Notes under the pieces: model-generated
What the model was told of the DNA's origin: nothing
Databases searched by the model: none
Seen by the model: only the letters and a program-made list of their open reading frames with translations
Source: Neobacillus drentensis
Lineage (GTDB): Bacteria > Bacillota > Bacilli > Bacillales > Cytobacillaceae
Direction: 5' to 3'
NCBI RefSeq assembly: GCF_021560175.1
Contig: NZ_CP091110.1
Span: 1,168,001 to 1,232,000 of the forward strand
Length of the DNA: 64,000 nt
In this document: positions 28,051 to 35,901 of the stretch, one piece after another
Position numbering within the stretch: position 1 is the first letter of the stretch
How the letters are laid out: the number at the start of each line of letters is the position of its first letter
Position numbers and translations under genes: made by a program

Positions 28051-29178
28051 ATGACTGTTGAAATGCAACGTAAAGACCTGCTCAATCAAGTGTTAACTGA
28101 AATCCGCACCCGCCGGGACGAATTCGAAGCGAAGCGACACGTGCCTCGGGACATGGTCGAACAACTAAAGCAACTGGGTGTCTATCGTGCTCACTCACCG
28201 CGTTGCTTTGGCGGCGATGCCCTCTCGCCTTCTGAGTTTCTCAAACTGATTGAGTCCATCTCCGAAGCTGATGGGTCCGCCGGATGGGTAGCAAGCTTTG
28301 GCTCTGCCTCACTCTATCTTGCAGCACTGCCTAAGGATACGCTTGCACGTCTTTACGCAAATGGTCCGGATGTTGCCTTTGCAGGCGGCCTGTTTCCGGT
28401 CCAGCCTGCAGAAAAGGTTGAAGGTGGCTGGCTTGTTAACGGTCTCTGGAGGTTCGCAAGTGGCTGTAAGGGTGCAGACATTCTTGGTGTCGGTATTGGC
28501 GCCGGAGAAGGTGGCAAACCACTTACCGCTGTGCTAAGACCTGAGGACGTGGAAATCATTGAGAACTGGGAAGTGATCGGGATGCGCGGAACGGGCAGCC
28601 ATGACTTGCGGGTGAAAGACGCCTTTGTCTCTGACGAATGGACCTTTGTCCGTGGCGGTGTGCCTTCTATTGAAGAACCAATCTACCAATATCCATCTAT
28701 CGCTTATGCAGCGCAGGTACTTGCAGTGGTCAATCTTGGCATAGCCCGTGCTGCGCTTGATGAAGTGACTCAAATGGCCGGTGGCCGTTCGAGCATTACT
28801 GGCGCACCGAAGATGGCTGATCGTGCTTACTTACGAATTTCTTTAGCAAAGGCAGAAGCATCACTAAGATCAGCCCGTGCTTTCTTCTATGAGACCACTG
28901 ATTCCGTTTGGACTTCGATCCTAAGGGGTGACGGTGTTTCTCCTGAACAAACAAGTATGCTGCGCCTGGCGGCCACTCAAGCTGCCCGTGAAGGCGCAAG
29001 CGCTGTGCAGTCAGCCTACCTGCTTTCGGGAACCGCCGCGATCTACGACGGGCACCCAATGCAGCGTTATCTGCGCGACGCGATGGTCGTGACACAGCAC
29101 GCATTCCTCAATGAAAGCATGTACGAAGGAGCCGGCTCGGTATTCCTGGGTGTGCCGCCAATGCGTGGTTACATCTGA
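28051..29178 (+). CDS. iacA: IacA-like flavin-dependent monooxygenase (acyl-CoA dehydrogenase fold)
   Basis: A 375-residue acyl-CoA-dehydrogenase-fold protein. The start MTVEMQRKDLLNQVL, the block FAGGLFPVQPAEKVEGGWLV, FASGCKGAD and GMRGTGSHDLRV, and the end VTQHAFLNE resemble indole-3-acetate monooxygenase IacA and related group D flavin enzymes rather than fatty-acid dehydrogenases. Such enzymes need reduced flavin, and a flavin reductase gene lies 411 bases downstream. The gene is strikingly GC-rich (33 of 60 bases in 28141-28200, against 17 of 60 in 29281-29340), which suggests acquisition from a higher-GC donor. AGGGAGG fixes the start. Substrate is inferred from family resemblance and neighbours. 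Confidence 0.72.
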   Translation: MTVEMQRKDLLNQVLTEIRTRRDEFEAKRHVPRDMVEQLKQLGVYRAHSPRCFGGDALSPSEFLKLIESISEADGSAGWVASFGSASLYLAALPKDTLARLYANGPDVAFAGGLFPVQPAEKVEGGWLVNGLWRFASGCKGADILGVGIGAGEGGKPLTAVLRPEDVEIIENWEVIGMRGTGSHDLRVKDAFVSDEWTFVRGGVPSIEEPIYQYPSIAYAAQVLAVVNLGIARAALDEVTQMAGGRSSITGAPKMADRAYLRISLAKAEASLRSARAFFYETTDSVWTSILRGDGVSPEQTSMLRLAATQAAREGASAVQSAYLLSGTAAIYDGHPMQRYLRDAMVVTQHAFLNESMYEGAGSVFLGVPPMRGYI

Positions 29179-29266
29179 TCCTGCTAATCAGCACTGGAGC
29201 CCTGATGTCCATTCTGCATAGAACAGCATGTTTTCAAAATTATAGAAACGAGGTGTTTAAAGTAAA

Positions 29267-29554
29267 ATGGAGCGAAATTTAAGCGTTGTGAAAGAACCAT
29301 TATATTTCAATCTTCCTGATAAAAATTTCTTTGATCTATGTAATGACCGTTATGGGATCAACAGGGGTGTCTATAATGTGATCGATCATTGGTTCTTTCT
29401 CAATGGATTTCAAGATATTAAATCAAGAAGGGGTACCATTCTTAAATTTTTAACTTTTTTGCATAAACATCAAATTAAAAAGTTTGGTAAAGGCGGAGTT
29501 AAAAATAGTCTGGAATTATTTTTGGCAAATCGAAGGGAAAAAGAGGTAGGTTGA
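29267..29554 (+). CDS. Unrecognised 95-residue protein
   Basis: Not recognised. The protein is basic and aromatic-rich (CNDRYGINRGVYNVIDHWFF, then a lysine-rich C-terminal half), probably soluble and helical. GAGGTG lies 11 bases before the ATG. Base composition is AT-rich like the host genome and unlike the preceding IacA-like gene. It sits between that gene and the flavin reductase, ending two bases before the repeat copy B. Codon-level support is only moderate. Confidence 0.55.
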   Translation: MERNLSVVKEPLYFNLPDKNFFDLCNDRYGINRGVYNVIDHWFFLNGFQDIKSRRGTILKFLTFLHKHQIKKFGKGGVKNSLELFLANRREKEVG

Positions 29555-29556
29555 CT

Positions 29557-29592
29557 CTTGGGAAAAATTAATCTATAGGAGGAAAGTACATG
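29557..29592 (+). repeat. 36-bp near-repeat, copy B (leader of the flavin reductase gene)
   Basis: Can be read LGKINL-stop followed by AGGAGG and ATGGAT, exactly like the end of the split regulator at 26869-26904 (32 of 36 identical). Here the ATG begins a real gene. It appears to be a fossil of the regulator's 3' end. Confidence 0.75.
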
Positions 29593-30078
29593 GATCCGCG
29601 TCAATTTAGAAACACACTTGGACATTTTGCAACTGGGGTAACGGTTATTACAACTAAGAATGAAGAAGAATTAATTGGTTTAACAGCCAATGCATTCTCA
29701 TCGCTTTCATTAGACCCGCCGTTAATCCTAGTTTGTATTGATAAAAAGGCTGGTAGTTTATCGGCTTTTAAACAGGGGCATTCCTTTGTCGTTAACATTC
29801 TTCAGGAAGGACAGGAAGAAGAATGCTGGAGATTCGCAAAAAGATCAGAAGATAAGTTTGCGAATTCAAGTTATACCTTATCAAGTCATGGCATTCCTGT
29901 TTTAAATGATAATCTTGCTACGCTTGAATGCACCGTAGCGGAACTGCTTGAAGGAGGAGACCACATTATTGTAACAGGAAAGGTCGAAGCCGTTTCCTAT
30001 GATGAAGAAAAGAGTCCGCTGTTATTTTTCCGTGGAAAGATTGGCCAAATGAAAAAGGAAGAACAAGTAATCAAATAG
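29590..30078 (+). CDS. Flavin reductase (HpaC/IacG-like)
   Basis: A 162-residue flavin reductase domain protein: FRNTLGHFATGVTVIT at the N-terminus, LTANAFSSLSLDPPLILVCI for flavin binding, FVVNIL, and GDHIIVTGKVE near the end. It uses NAD(P)H to supply reduced FMN or FAD to a partner monooxygenase, most plausibly the IacA-like protein. TAGGAGGAAAGTAC gives a strong ribosome site. It is 14 bases from the next gene, so they share a transcript. Confidence 0.92.
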   Translation: MDPRQFRNTLGHFATGVTVITTKNEEELIGLTANAFSSLSLDPPLILVCIDKKAGSLSAFKQGHSFVVNILQEGQEEECWRFAKRSEDKFANSSYTLSSHGIPVLNDNLATLECTVAELLEGGDHIIVTGKVEAVSYDEEKSPLLFFRGKIGQMKKEEQVIK

Positions 30079-30092
30079 AAGGAGGAATATAA

Positions 30093-30455
30093 ATGGGAGA
30101 GATTAAGCACGGAGCACCTCAAGTGCCAAGCCCGCTTCGAGTATTCATTACATTTGAATCAACTGGCTGGTTTGATACGACACAACAACAAAAGGAAAAA
30201 GAACTTTTACCACAGTTGAAAACTGTTTTAGAAGAGTGGGGAAGCAATGGCTCGGAGTTACTTGGAACCTTCGATCGTGATATTTTAACAGCGGGTCATT
30301 CGGGCCCGACATTTTGGCACGCATGCTTTTTATACAATGTGCCTGATTTGCAAACGGTTGCAGATATGACTCATTCTTTCCGAGCAACAGGCCTTGACCG
30401 CTATTTTCGACTAGAAGCATCCATTGGACGACCATTTTTCTTGCTGGAACAATAA
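30093..30455 (+). CDS. iacB: IacB-like protein
   Basis: A 120-residue soluble protein. The region PLRVFITFESTGWFD, the middle SELLGTFDRD and the C-terminal VPDLQTVADM and RLEASIGRPF resemble the small IacB proteins of indole-3-acetate degradation clusters as I remember them. IacB is genetically linked to that pathway but its activity is poorly defined. AAGGAGG precedes the ATG and a strong terminator follows. Position beside IacA-, IacE- and IacG-like genes supports the call; without that context it would be a hypothetical protein. Confidence 0.6.
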   Translation: MGEIKHGAPQVPSPLRVFITFESTGWFDTTQQQKEKELLPQLKTVLEEWGSNGSELLGTFDRDILTAGHSGPTFWHACFLYNVPDLQTVADMTHSFRATGLDRYFRLEASIGRPFFLLEQ

Positions 30456-30471
30456 ATAAATATAGAAAAGA

Positions 30472-30505
30472 AAACGAAGAGAAAAAGTCTTGTTTCTCTT
30501 CGTTT
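30472..30505 (+). terminator. Hairpin after the IacB-like gene
   Basis: Perfect 13-bp stem AAACGAAGAGAAA and complement around an 8-base loop. Confidence 0.75.
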
Positions 30506-30516
30506 ATATACGAAAA

Positions 30517-30548
30517 GAGGGGGCAGTCATGAAAGAGATTGCCCCCTC
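30517..30548 (-). terminator. Terminator of the minus-strand regulator
   Basis: Perfect 9-bp stem GAGGGGGCA/TGCCCCCTC; on the minus strand it is followed by TTTTCG. Confidence 0.75.
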
Positions 30549-30558
30549 CTTATCTTTC

Positions 30559-32490
30559 TTAATCTAAATGAATCGATGTGAGTTTGCCAAATGCTAGATA
30601 GATGTCTAAGGCCATTTGGACTTCACGGCGGGTATTAGAATTCATCATATCTATGTTAAATCGCTCTTTTAAACTAGCAAGGCGGTAACGCATTCCGCCA
30701 ATTGAAAAATTCATGCAACGTGCTGTTTTATGCAAATTACATTCATTATTCAAATAAAAATAAAGAGTTTTTAATAGTTCCGCTGATTTCTCAACATCAT
30801 AAGCATAAATCGCACCTAGAATTTGATCTGCATAGTTCTCCAATTCTTTTGGATTTCGTGCATCTAATAAAATGGAAATATGTCCAATGGATGAAAATAA
30901 AATGACTTGTTGTTTCTGATTATTAAATTGAGTAATTTCCAACGCTTTTTTAGCTTGTTTATACCCTTCATTAATTTCAGTAATTTGGGTGCAAATGTTA
31001 CTTATTCCGATTAATAATTGGGAAGAAGGAAACTTTTTCTTAACCTCTTTCAAAACGATATCTCCAAATTTTTTAGGATTCCAATTATGTGAAGATAAAA
31101 ATTCTTCGGAGATTAGTGCCTGAATTTGTTCAAACGAATTGGAAACGAGCATATTTTCTTTTGCAATAGCGGTATATTTTCTCAGGATATTAGTAATAAA
31201 ATCTTTTTCTGCATCTAAAGATTCGGTTTGTTGATAGTCTTGATTTTGTAAGCGGAAAATAAACAAATAATGAGGTTTATTAAGATTATATCCTAAAAAG
31301 GTTAGTTTTTTCATAATGTTAGAATCTAGTTTATTCTGAAGAATGATTTCGTCTAGTAATTCCCCTTTCATTCGTTGTTCTGTATCAATCGCTGTTTTTT
31401 CATTTAAGATATGGAGAGCGCAAATATTTGCTGCCCGTTCTATTAAAGAGGATTCAAGTTCTTCAATTTCCTTCGATTTTTTAATTATTGATATATATCC
31501 ATAAACATCGTTTTGGACAATAATTGGGGTAATTAACGGATAATGTAAAAGACCATGTTCTTCTAAAGAATTTAGCTGAATGGTTATTCGATTCGTAATC
31601 ATTTCATTGATTTTTTTTCTGTCAGAGGCGTTAAATATATGCTGATTTTCAACCATGTCTTTTAGAGAATAGTCGACCGCTTGTCCATATTCTGTAATCG
31701 TTTCAAAATGCTTATTGGATATAACAATGCCGTAGCCAAGGCTTCGTCCAAGTGTTTGAGCAATCGAATCTAGCCCTTTTCCTTGTAAGACAATTTGAGT
31801 TAATTGGTTACTTATCAAATTCCCGCGTTTAAGAATTTCACTTTGCCTTTCAATTCGTTTATAAGCCCGGTCTAACTCATCTCCAATATCTTCTCGTGCG
31901 TAATCAACCTCTTCGGGAGAAATTTCGTCTCCCCATAAATCCAGTGTCTTTCCTACGAAATGACAATGCGGATCACCCTTACCGATACATTCAACTTCTT
32001 TAAAAACAACTTTTTTGCCTAAAGAAGTACTGCAATAACCGCTAGCATACCCTTCTAAAAAATAGCAAACTGGCTCAGAATGAACAGGAAAATGTTGTAA
32101 GTATTGTTTGGCTTCATAAGAATTATGCCAGAAACCTTCTACATCAAATTCTTTTGTTTCTGGATTAATATTGGCCTTTATGGGAACGGATGTGGAACGG
32201 CCTGATAAACCATGCATGGTAACACCGCCCATGATCCATTCCTTCGTATTTTCCCAATTAAACATATTTTTTAACATCATGGCCTCATGTTTCCCACACT
32301 GATATCCATAACGTAATAAAAAATGTTTTGCTCGTTCTATTCCGAGTGCCAAAACTAAATCCTTGATTAAGGCTCCCCAAGCATCTGCACTAGAAATAAA
32401 CATTCTTTGAGACTGTAGAAAGTTATTCTTCTTGGTATCAACGCCAAATAAATCGCTTAAGGTAATAGTGTTTGCTTTTTTTGTAGACAT
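30559..32490 (-). CDS. XylR-N/V4R sensor with PucR-type HTH regulator
   Basis: About 643 residues from the ATG at 32490 (GGGGAGGT seven bases upstream; the frame is open to 32517). Order: XylR-type N-terminal domain, V4R domain (YASGYCSTSLGKKV, CIGKGDPHCHFVGKTLDLWG), linker helix, GAF-like part, CdaR-type region and C-terminal PucR HTH (CNLHKTARCMNFSIGGMRYRL). In XylR and DmpR the same sensor binds aromatic effectors but is fused to an AAA+ sigma-54 activator. Here the output is a PucR HTH, so it should act with the vegetative polymerase. It probably senses the island's aromatic substrate. It is the intact paralogue of the split gene at 25 kb. Confidence 0.85.
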   Translation of the reverse strand: MSTKKANTITLSDLFGVDTKKNNFLQSQRMFISSADAWGALIKDLVLALGIERAKHFLLRYGYQCGKHEAMMLKNMFNWENTKEWIMGGVTMHGLSGRSTSVPIKANINPETKEFDVEGFWHNSYEAKQYLQHFPVHSEPVCYFLEGYASGYCSTSLGKKVVFKEVECIGKGDPHCHFVGKTLDLWGDEISPEEVDYAREDIGDELDRAYKRIERQSEILKRGNLISNQLTQIVLQGKGLDSIAQTLGRSLGYGIVISNKHFETITEYGQAVDYSLKDMVENQHIFNASDRKKINEMITNRITIQLNSLEEHGLLHYPLITPIIVQNDVYGYISIIKKSKEIEELESSLIERAANICALHILNEKTAIDTEQRMKGELLDEIILQNKLDSNIMKKLTFLGYNLNKPHYLFIFRLQNQDYQQTESLDAEKDFITNILRKYTAIAKENMLVSNSFEQIQALISEEFLSSHNWNPKKFGDIVLKEVKKKFPSSQLLIGISNICTQITEINEGYKQAKKALEITQFNNQKQQVILFSSIGHISILLDARNPKELENYADQILGAIYAYDVEKSAELLKTLYFYLNNECNLHKTARCMNFSIGGMRYRLASLKERFNIDMMNSNTRREVQMALDIYLAFGKLTSIHLD

Positions 32491-32681
32491 TGGAAACCTC
32501 CCCGTATAAAAAAACAAAACTAGTATAACAAATGAATTAAATCACCTCATTATTATACAACACATTAATACAGAATAATTGAAATTTTCCTACTACAGTA
32601 TATAAGCAAAGGATTTTTGGCATTGAACATATATGATGAACTTACATTAAAACTTATTGAAATGGTAGGTACTGGATGATT

Positions 32682-32748
32682 CGGTTGTAAAAAATCAATT
32701 TTTCCAACCTGAAAATAAATTGTATTCTTTTCATTTTATTAATAGTAT
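32682..32748 (+). promoter_or_regulatory. Operator-like inverted repeat and promoter (P1) upstream of the M19 gene
   Basis: GGTTGTAAAAA and TTTTTCCAACC (32683-32709) form an inverted repeat with one mismatch. After ACCT come nine bases, then TTGTAT (32720), 17 bases and TAGTAT (32743). The same order, with the same nine-base gap, occurs upstream of the Rieske gene. The remaining part of the 32491-32866 gap shows nothing else recognisable. Confidence 0.5.
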
Positions 32749-32866
32749 GTACGTGAGAAATGAATCTTCTAAATATTTTAAAAGTTAAAAAGCATGAAGC
32801 TTTTGTTGCAGGAAAAGTGTTGAAAATAAAGGTGTTCAAAATACGAAATATCTTGGGGGGAAGAAA

Positions 32867-34102
32867 ATGTATAAGACGCTGCAAAAAAGTGTGTTAAAAA
32901 ATAGGATTGTAAAAAACTTTGATGGATACAACTCTTTTCAATACTTAATTCCAGGAAAACATTACAAACCTTTCGGATTGCCGCAGTCAGAAAAATATCG
33001 ACAGACAGAAGAGATAAAACTAAGAGAAGATCAAGAAAGGATTTTTGAAACGTTATTGAAATACTACCCAATTGTGTCCCTTAGAGATCATGGTTTTGTA
33101 GTTCCTAAGAACCAAGAAGATATTATTCCGTATTGTCGTCAACTCCATACAGTGTATGATTACGAAGGATTAGCCATATCGGGAATAGATGTACTATTCG
33201 AAAACTTCATGGATGGAATCTCTATTTTGACATCATCAAATGGATTAAAGTGGGATGACGTGATTTTAACATTAGGCATTAGATATTGTGATATTACTAA
33301 ACAAAATACTGCATATATTGCTAAAAATTATCATGATTTAACTGAGGCAAAAAAGACAAAGCGAATCGCGATTCTGCCCGCATTGGAAGCAGCAAGTATT
33401 TTAGAGAATGAAGTGGACCGTGTAGATGTTTTATATGGATTAGGGGTTCGCTGCATGGGCATTACCTATAATGAAGCAAATACATTAGGATCAGGTCTAA
33501 TCGAAAAAAATGACAGCGGATTAACTAAATTTGGTTCCAAAGTAGTGGAAAGAATGAATGTGCTGGGAATGGTAATTGATATCTCTCATTGTGGCGATCA
33601 GACAAGCCTGGATGTTATTGAAGCAAGTCGAGCCCCTGTCTTTATTACACATGCGGGTGCGCGTGCAATCTGGAACTCTCCAAGAATGAAATCTGATGAG
33701 GTATTAAAGACCTGTGCATCTAAAGGCGGAATAATCGGCGTCTGTGCAGCGCCCAATACTACGCTGTCATCTAAAAATCCTAATGAGCATAGCATTGAGT
33801 CCGTTATGGAACATTTAGAATACCTAATTGATCTTGTAGGAATTGACCATGTTGGACTTGGGCCCGATACATTTTTTGGAGATCATGTCGGGCTGCAACA
33901 CGCATTTGACGACATGTTGTCCCTTAGTGAATCACATGGAGAAAGTTTTGAAGAATCTCCATATGTTAAAGGTTTAGAAAATCCGACAGAAGCAATGAAA
34001 AATATGATCAAATGGATGATTAAACATAACTATAAAATTCAAGATATTCAAAAAATTATTGGCGGAAATGCATTGCGGGTTTTAAGAGAAATTTTAAACT
34101 AA
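32867..34102 (+). CDS. M19 (renal dipeptidase-type) peptidase
   Basis: A 411-residue amidohydrolase-fold protein: MVIDISHCGDQTSLDVIEAS, VFITHAGARAIWNSPR and HVGLGPDTFFGDH carry the conserved histidines and aspartate of membrane dipeptidases. The N-terminal DG(F)VVPK region replaces the usual DGHND motif less clearly. The family hydrolyses dipeptides and related amides. In this island it might release an aromatic acid from an amino-acid conjugate; that is inference. GGGGGGAAG precedes the ATG. No signal peptide, so probably cytoplasmic. Confidence 0.85.
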   Translation: MYKTLQKSVLKNRIVKNFDGYNSFQYLIPGKHYKPFGLPQSEKYRQTEEIKLREDQERIFETLLKYYPIVSLRDHGFVVPKNQEDIIPYCRQLHTVYDYEGLAISGIDVLFENFMDGISILTSSNGLKWDDVILTLGIRYCDITKQNTAYIAKNYHDLTEAKKTKRIAILPALEAASILENEVDRVDVLYGLGVRCMGITYNEANTLGSGLIEKNDSGLTKFGSKVVERMNVLGMVIDISHCGDQTSLDVIEASRAPVFITHAGARAIWNSPRMKSDEVLKTCASKGGIIGVCAAPNTTLSSKNPNEHSIESVMEHLEYLIDLVGIDHVGLGPDTFFGDHVGLQHAFDDMLSLSESHGESFEESPYVKGLENPTEAMKNMIKWMIKHNYKIQDIQKIIGGNALRVLREILN

Positions 34103-34120
34103 AGGGTATCAAGTACGAAG

Positions 34121-34255
34121 ATGGGAATAGTCCCGTTTTTAAACAGGAATGATGGTTCCAATTGTCATTTTCGGGGAATGTATGTAATCCTTTCAATCCT
34201 AGTAATCTTAATATTATTTGGTATTATTTGCTTCACGGAAAAGATGAATCTTTAA
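34121..34255 (+). CDS. Possible 44-residue single-helix membrane peptide
   Basis: Frame MGIVPFLNRNDGSNCHFRGM, then a hydrophobic helix YVILSILVILILFGIICF and a short charged tail. The ribosome site is weak. It lies 18 bases after the dipeptidase stop and is followed by a terminator. Bacillus genomes contain many such small membrane peptides; coding status is uncertain. Confidence 0.3.
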   Translation: MGIVPFLNRNDGSNCHFRGMYVILSILVILILFGIICFTEKMNL

Positions 34256-34267
34256 TAAATTACTTGA

Positions 34268-34297
34268 ACATCTCTGTTTGGTGGAGATGTTTTTTTT
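34268..34297 (+). terminator. Terminator of the M19 transcription unit
   Basis: ACATCTC/GAGATGT stem and a run of T. Confidence 0.85.
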
Positions 34298-34357
34298 ATC
34301 AAAAGATTTTAAGGATTTAACCTTTAATATTGAGTGATGATGCCATACTGTACGAAT

Positions 34358-34424
34358 CGGTTGTAATATTGAAAATTTTAGACCTAAACTTAAGTTGTTT
34401 TGGTATGCCGAGATTTATTAATAT
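34358..34424 (+). promoter_or_regulatory. Operator-like motif and promoter (P2) upstream of the Rieske gene
   Basis: CGGTTGTAATATTGAAAATT begins at 34358 and the motif ends in GACCT at 34385. Nine bases later comes TTGTTT (34395), then 18 bases and TAATAT (34419). It parallels P1 (32682) and resembles P3 (27060). Confidence 0.5.
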
Positions 34425-34478
34425 GTCAGTAGTGGAAATTAGAATTTTTGAAAGATTCACAAATAGGGGGATTTTTGC

Positions 34479-35756
34479 ATGTTATCAAAAGAAGATAATC
34501 ATTTATTAACACGCACGGGACCAGGTACACCAATGGGTGAATTATTTCGTCGATATTGGCTTCCTGCACTAAAGTCAGATGAATTAAAAAGTGATGGTAA
34601 ACCACAACGGGTCAAACTGCTTGGCGAGGAGCTAATTGCTTTTCGGGATACTGAAGGAACTGTTGGGCTAATTGAAGAAAGTTGTCCTCATCGCGGAACT
34701 TCACTTTACTATGGGATTAATGAAGGATGTGGAATCCGCTGTATGTACCACGGTTGGAAATTTGATACGAATGGCGATTGTACAGAAATCCCATCCGAAG
34801 AAGGCGATCCAAAGTTTAGGACAAAAATCAAGATAAAAAACTATCCTGTAAAAGAGGTAAAAGGGATTGTCTGGACTTATATGGGGCCGCTTGAGAAACA
34901 GCCTCCATTTCCTGAATTTTATTGGGTGGGATTGCCAGATGAAAATACAATGGCTGAACGTGTATGGCAGGAATGTAATTACGCTCAGGTAATGGAAAAT
35001 GATCTAGACTATGTACATGCCGCTTTTCTTCATAAAGCACATGGAAAACAGGAAACGGGTGAAGGGATTTTAAGTACGGATTTAGGAATTGATCCTGACC
35101 ATCCACTTGTGAGGAATCCGCCTGTAAAACAAGATGTTGAAGACGCAAATTATGGGAAACGCTGCGTGGCTGTCGGGATTGGGAATGAAACCGAAAATGC
35201 ATTTATGGAAATTCATTTTATCTTTCCATTTTATACATTTCCCCCTAGATTTGGCGGTGAGGATGGTATGTGGCACGCATTTATTCCGAGAGATGACTAC
35301 AGTACATGGTCTTGGGATGTACAATTTGCCCACAATCGTCCGATTGATGTAAAAGCAAATTATGAGCGTCGCGGCTTACGGTTAGATGAGAATTTCAAAA
35401 AACGAATTAACATTGAAAATGAGTATGAACAAAGCCGTGAGTTACAAAAAACAGGAAACTTTACCGGCATTCGCGGAATAGCCAATCAGGATCATGCTGC
35501 AACTGAAACCATGGGAGCCATAGTGGATCGTTCAAAAGAGCATCTTGGAACAAGTGATTTACCGATTATCCATATGCGACGTCTATTGCTTCAACAAGTC
35601 AAAGCTTTCCAAGAAGGAATGGAGCCGCTCCAGTTAGATAATGATTCATTAAAAACATTGTTCAGTGACGGTATCTATGATGAAAACCATAAAACTTGGC
35701 AAGAAGCCTTTCCAATGAAAGAACAGTTTCAAAAAAGTGCGACAGTAAAATCTTGA
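34479..35756 (+). CDS. Rieske non-heme iron oxygenase, alpha subunit
   Basis: A 425-residue ring-hydroxylating oxygenase of the phthalate 4,5-dioxygenase / phenoxybenzoate dioxygenase type. The Rieske cluster ligands are C69-x-H71 (SCPHRG) and C88-x2-H91 (CMYHGW). The mononuclear iron site is in ENDLDYVHAAFLH. The type normally works as a homotrimer without a beta subunit. It needs electrons from a ferredoxin/reductase; a 2Fe-2S ferredoxin gene lies at 38.8 kb but no reductase is visible. It probably dihydroxylates or demethylates the aromatic intermediate. GGGGGGAT precedes the ATG. Confidence 0.92.
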   Translation: MLSKEDNHLLTRTGPGTPMGELFRRYWLPALKSDELKSDGKPQRVKLLGEELIAFRDTEGTVGLIEESCPHRGTSLYYGINEGCGIRCMYHGWKFDTNGDCTEIPSEEGDPKFRTKIKIKNYPVKEVKGIVWTYMGPLEKQPPFPEFYWVGLPDENTMAERVWQECNYAQVMENDLDYVHAAFLHKAHGKQETGEGILSTDLGIDPDHPLVRNPPVKQDVEDANYGKRCVAVGIGNETENAFMEIHFIFPFYTFPPRFGGEDGMWHAFIPRDDYSTWSWDVQFAHNRPIDVKANYERRGLRLDENFKKRINIENEYEQSRELQKTGNFTGIRGIANQDHAATETMGAIVDRSKEHLGTSDLPIIHMRRLLLQQVKAFQEGMEPLQLDNDSLKTLFSDGIYDENHKTWQEAFPMKEQFQKSATVKS

Positions 35757-35784
35757 TAAAACTTATAGCGAAAGCAGGGGTTGG

Positions 35785-35901
35785 ATGTCCTTAGATGAGT
35801 ATTTGAAAATGATTCTAGATGATGGGGAAATAGATATTGTCAACGTAGAACCTGCCTTTTCTTTTAATCTAGAAAGTTATGAGGTTTCAGACAATGACTG
35901 A
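35785..35901 (+). CDS. Possible 38-residue peptide overlapping the amidase start
   Basis: Frame MSLDEYLKMILDDGEIDIVN, acidic, preceded by CAGGGGTTGG and ending at a TGA that overlaps the amidase start (ATGACTGA at 35894-35901). Such an arrangement would couple the two translations. Not recognised; may be a remnant of a longer gene. Confidence 0.35.
   Translation: MSLDEYLKMILDDGEIDIVNVEPAFSFNLESYEVSDND

Noticed and set aside
28298..29104. Several long frames on both strands within the IacA-like gene
   Set aside because: GC-rich sequence lengthens spurious frames; only the 375-codon frame has a ribosome site and a protein family.
32700..34440. Sigma-54 (-24/-12) promoters expected for XylR-type sensors
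   Set aside because: No TGGCAC-N5-TTGC-like element was found upstream of the M19 or Rieske genes; both fit SigA spacing better.
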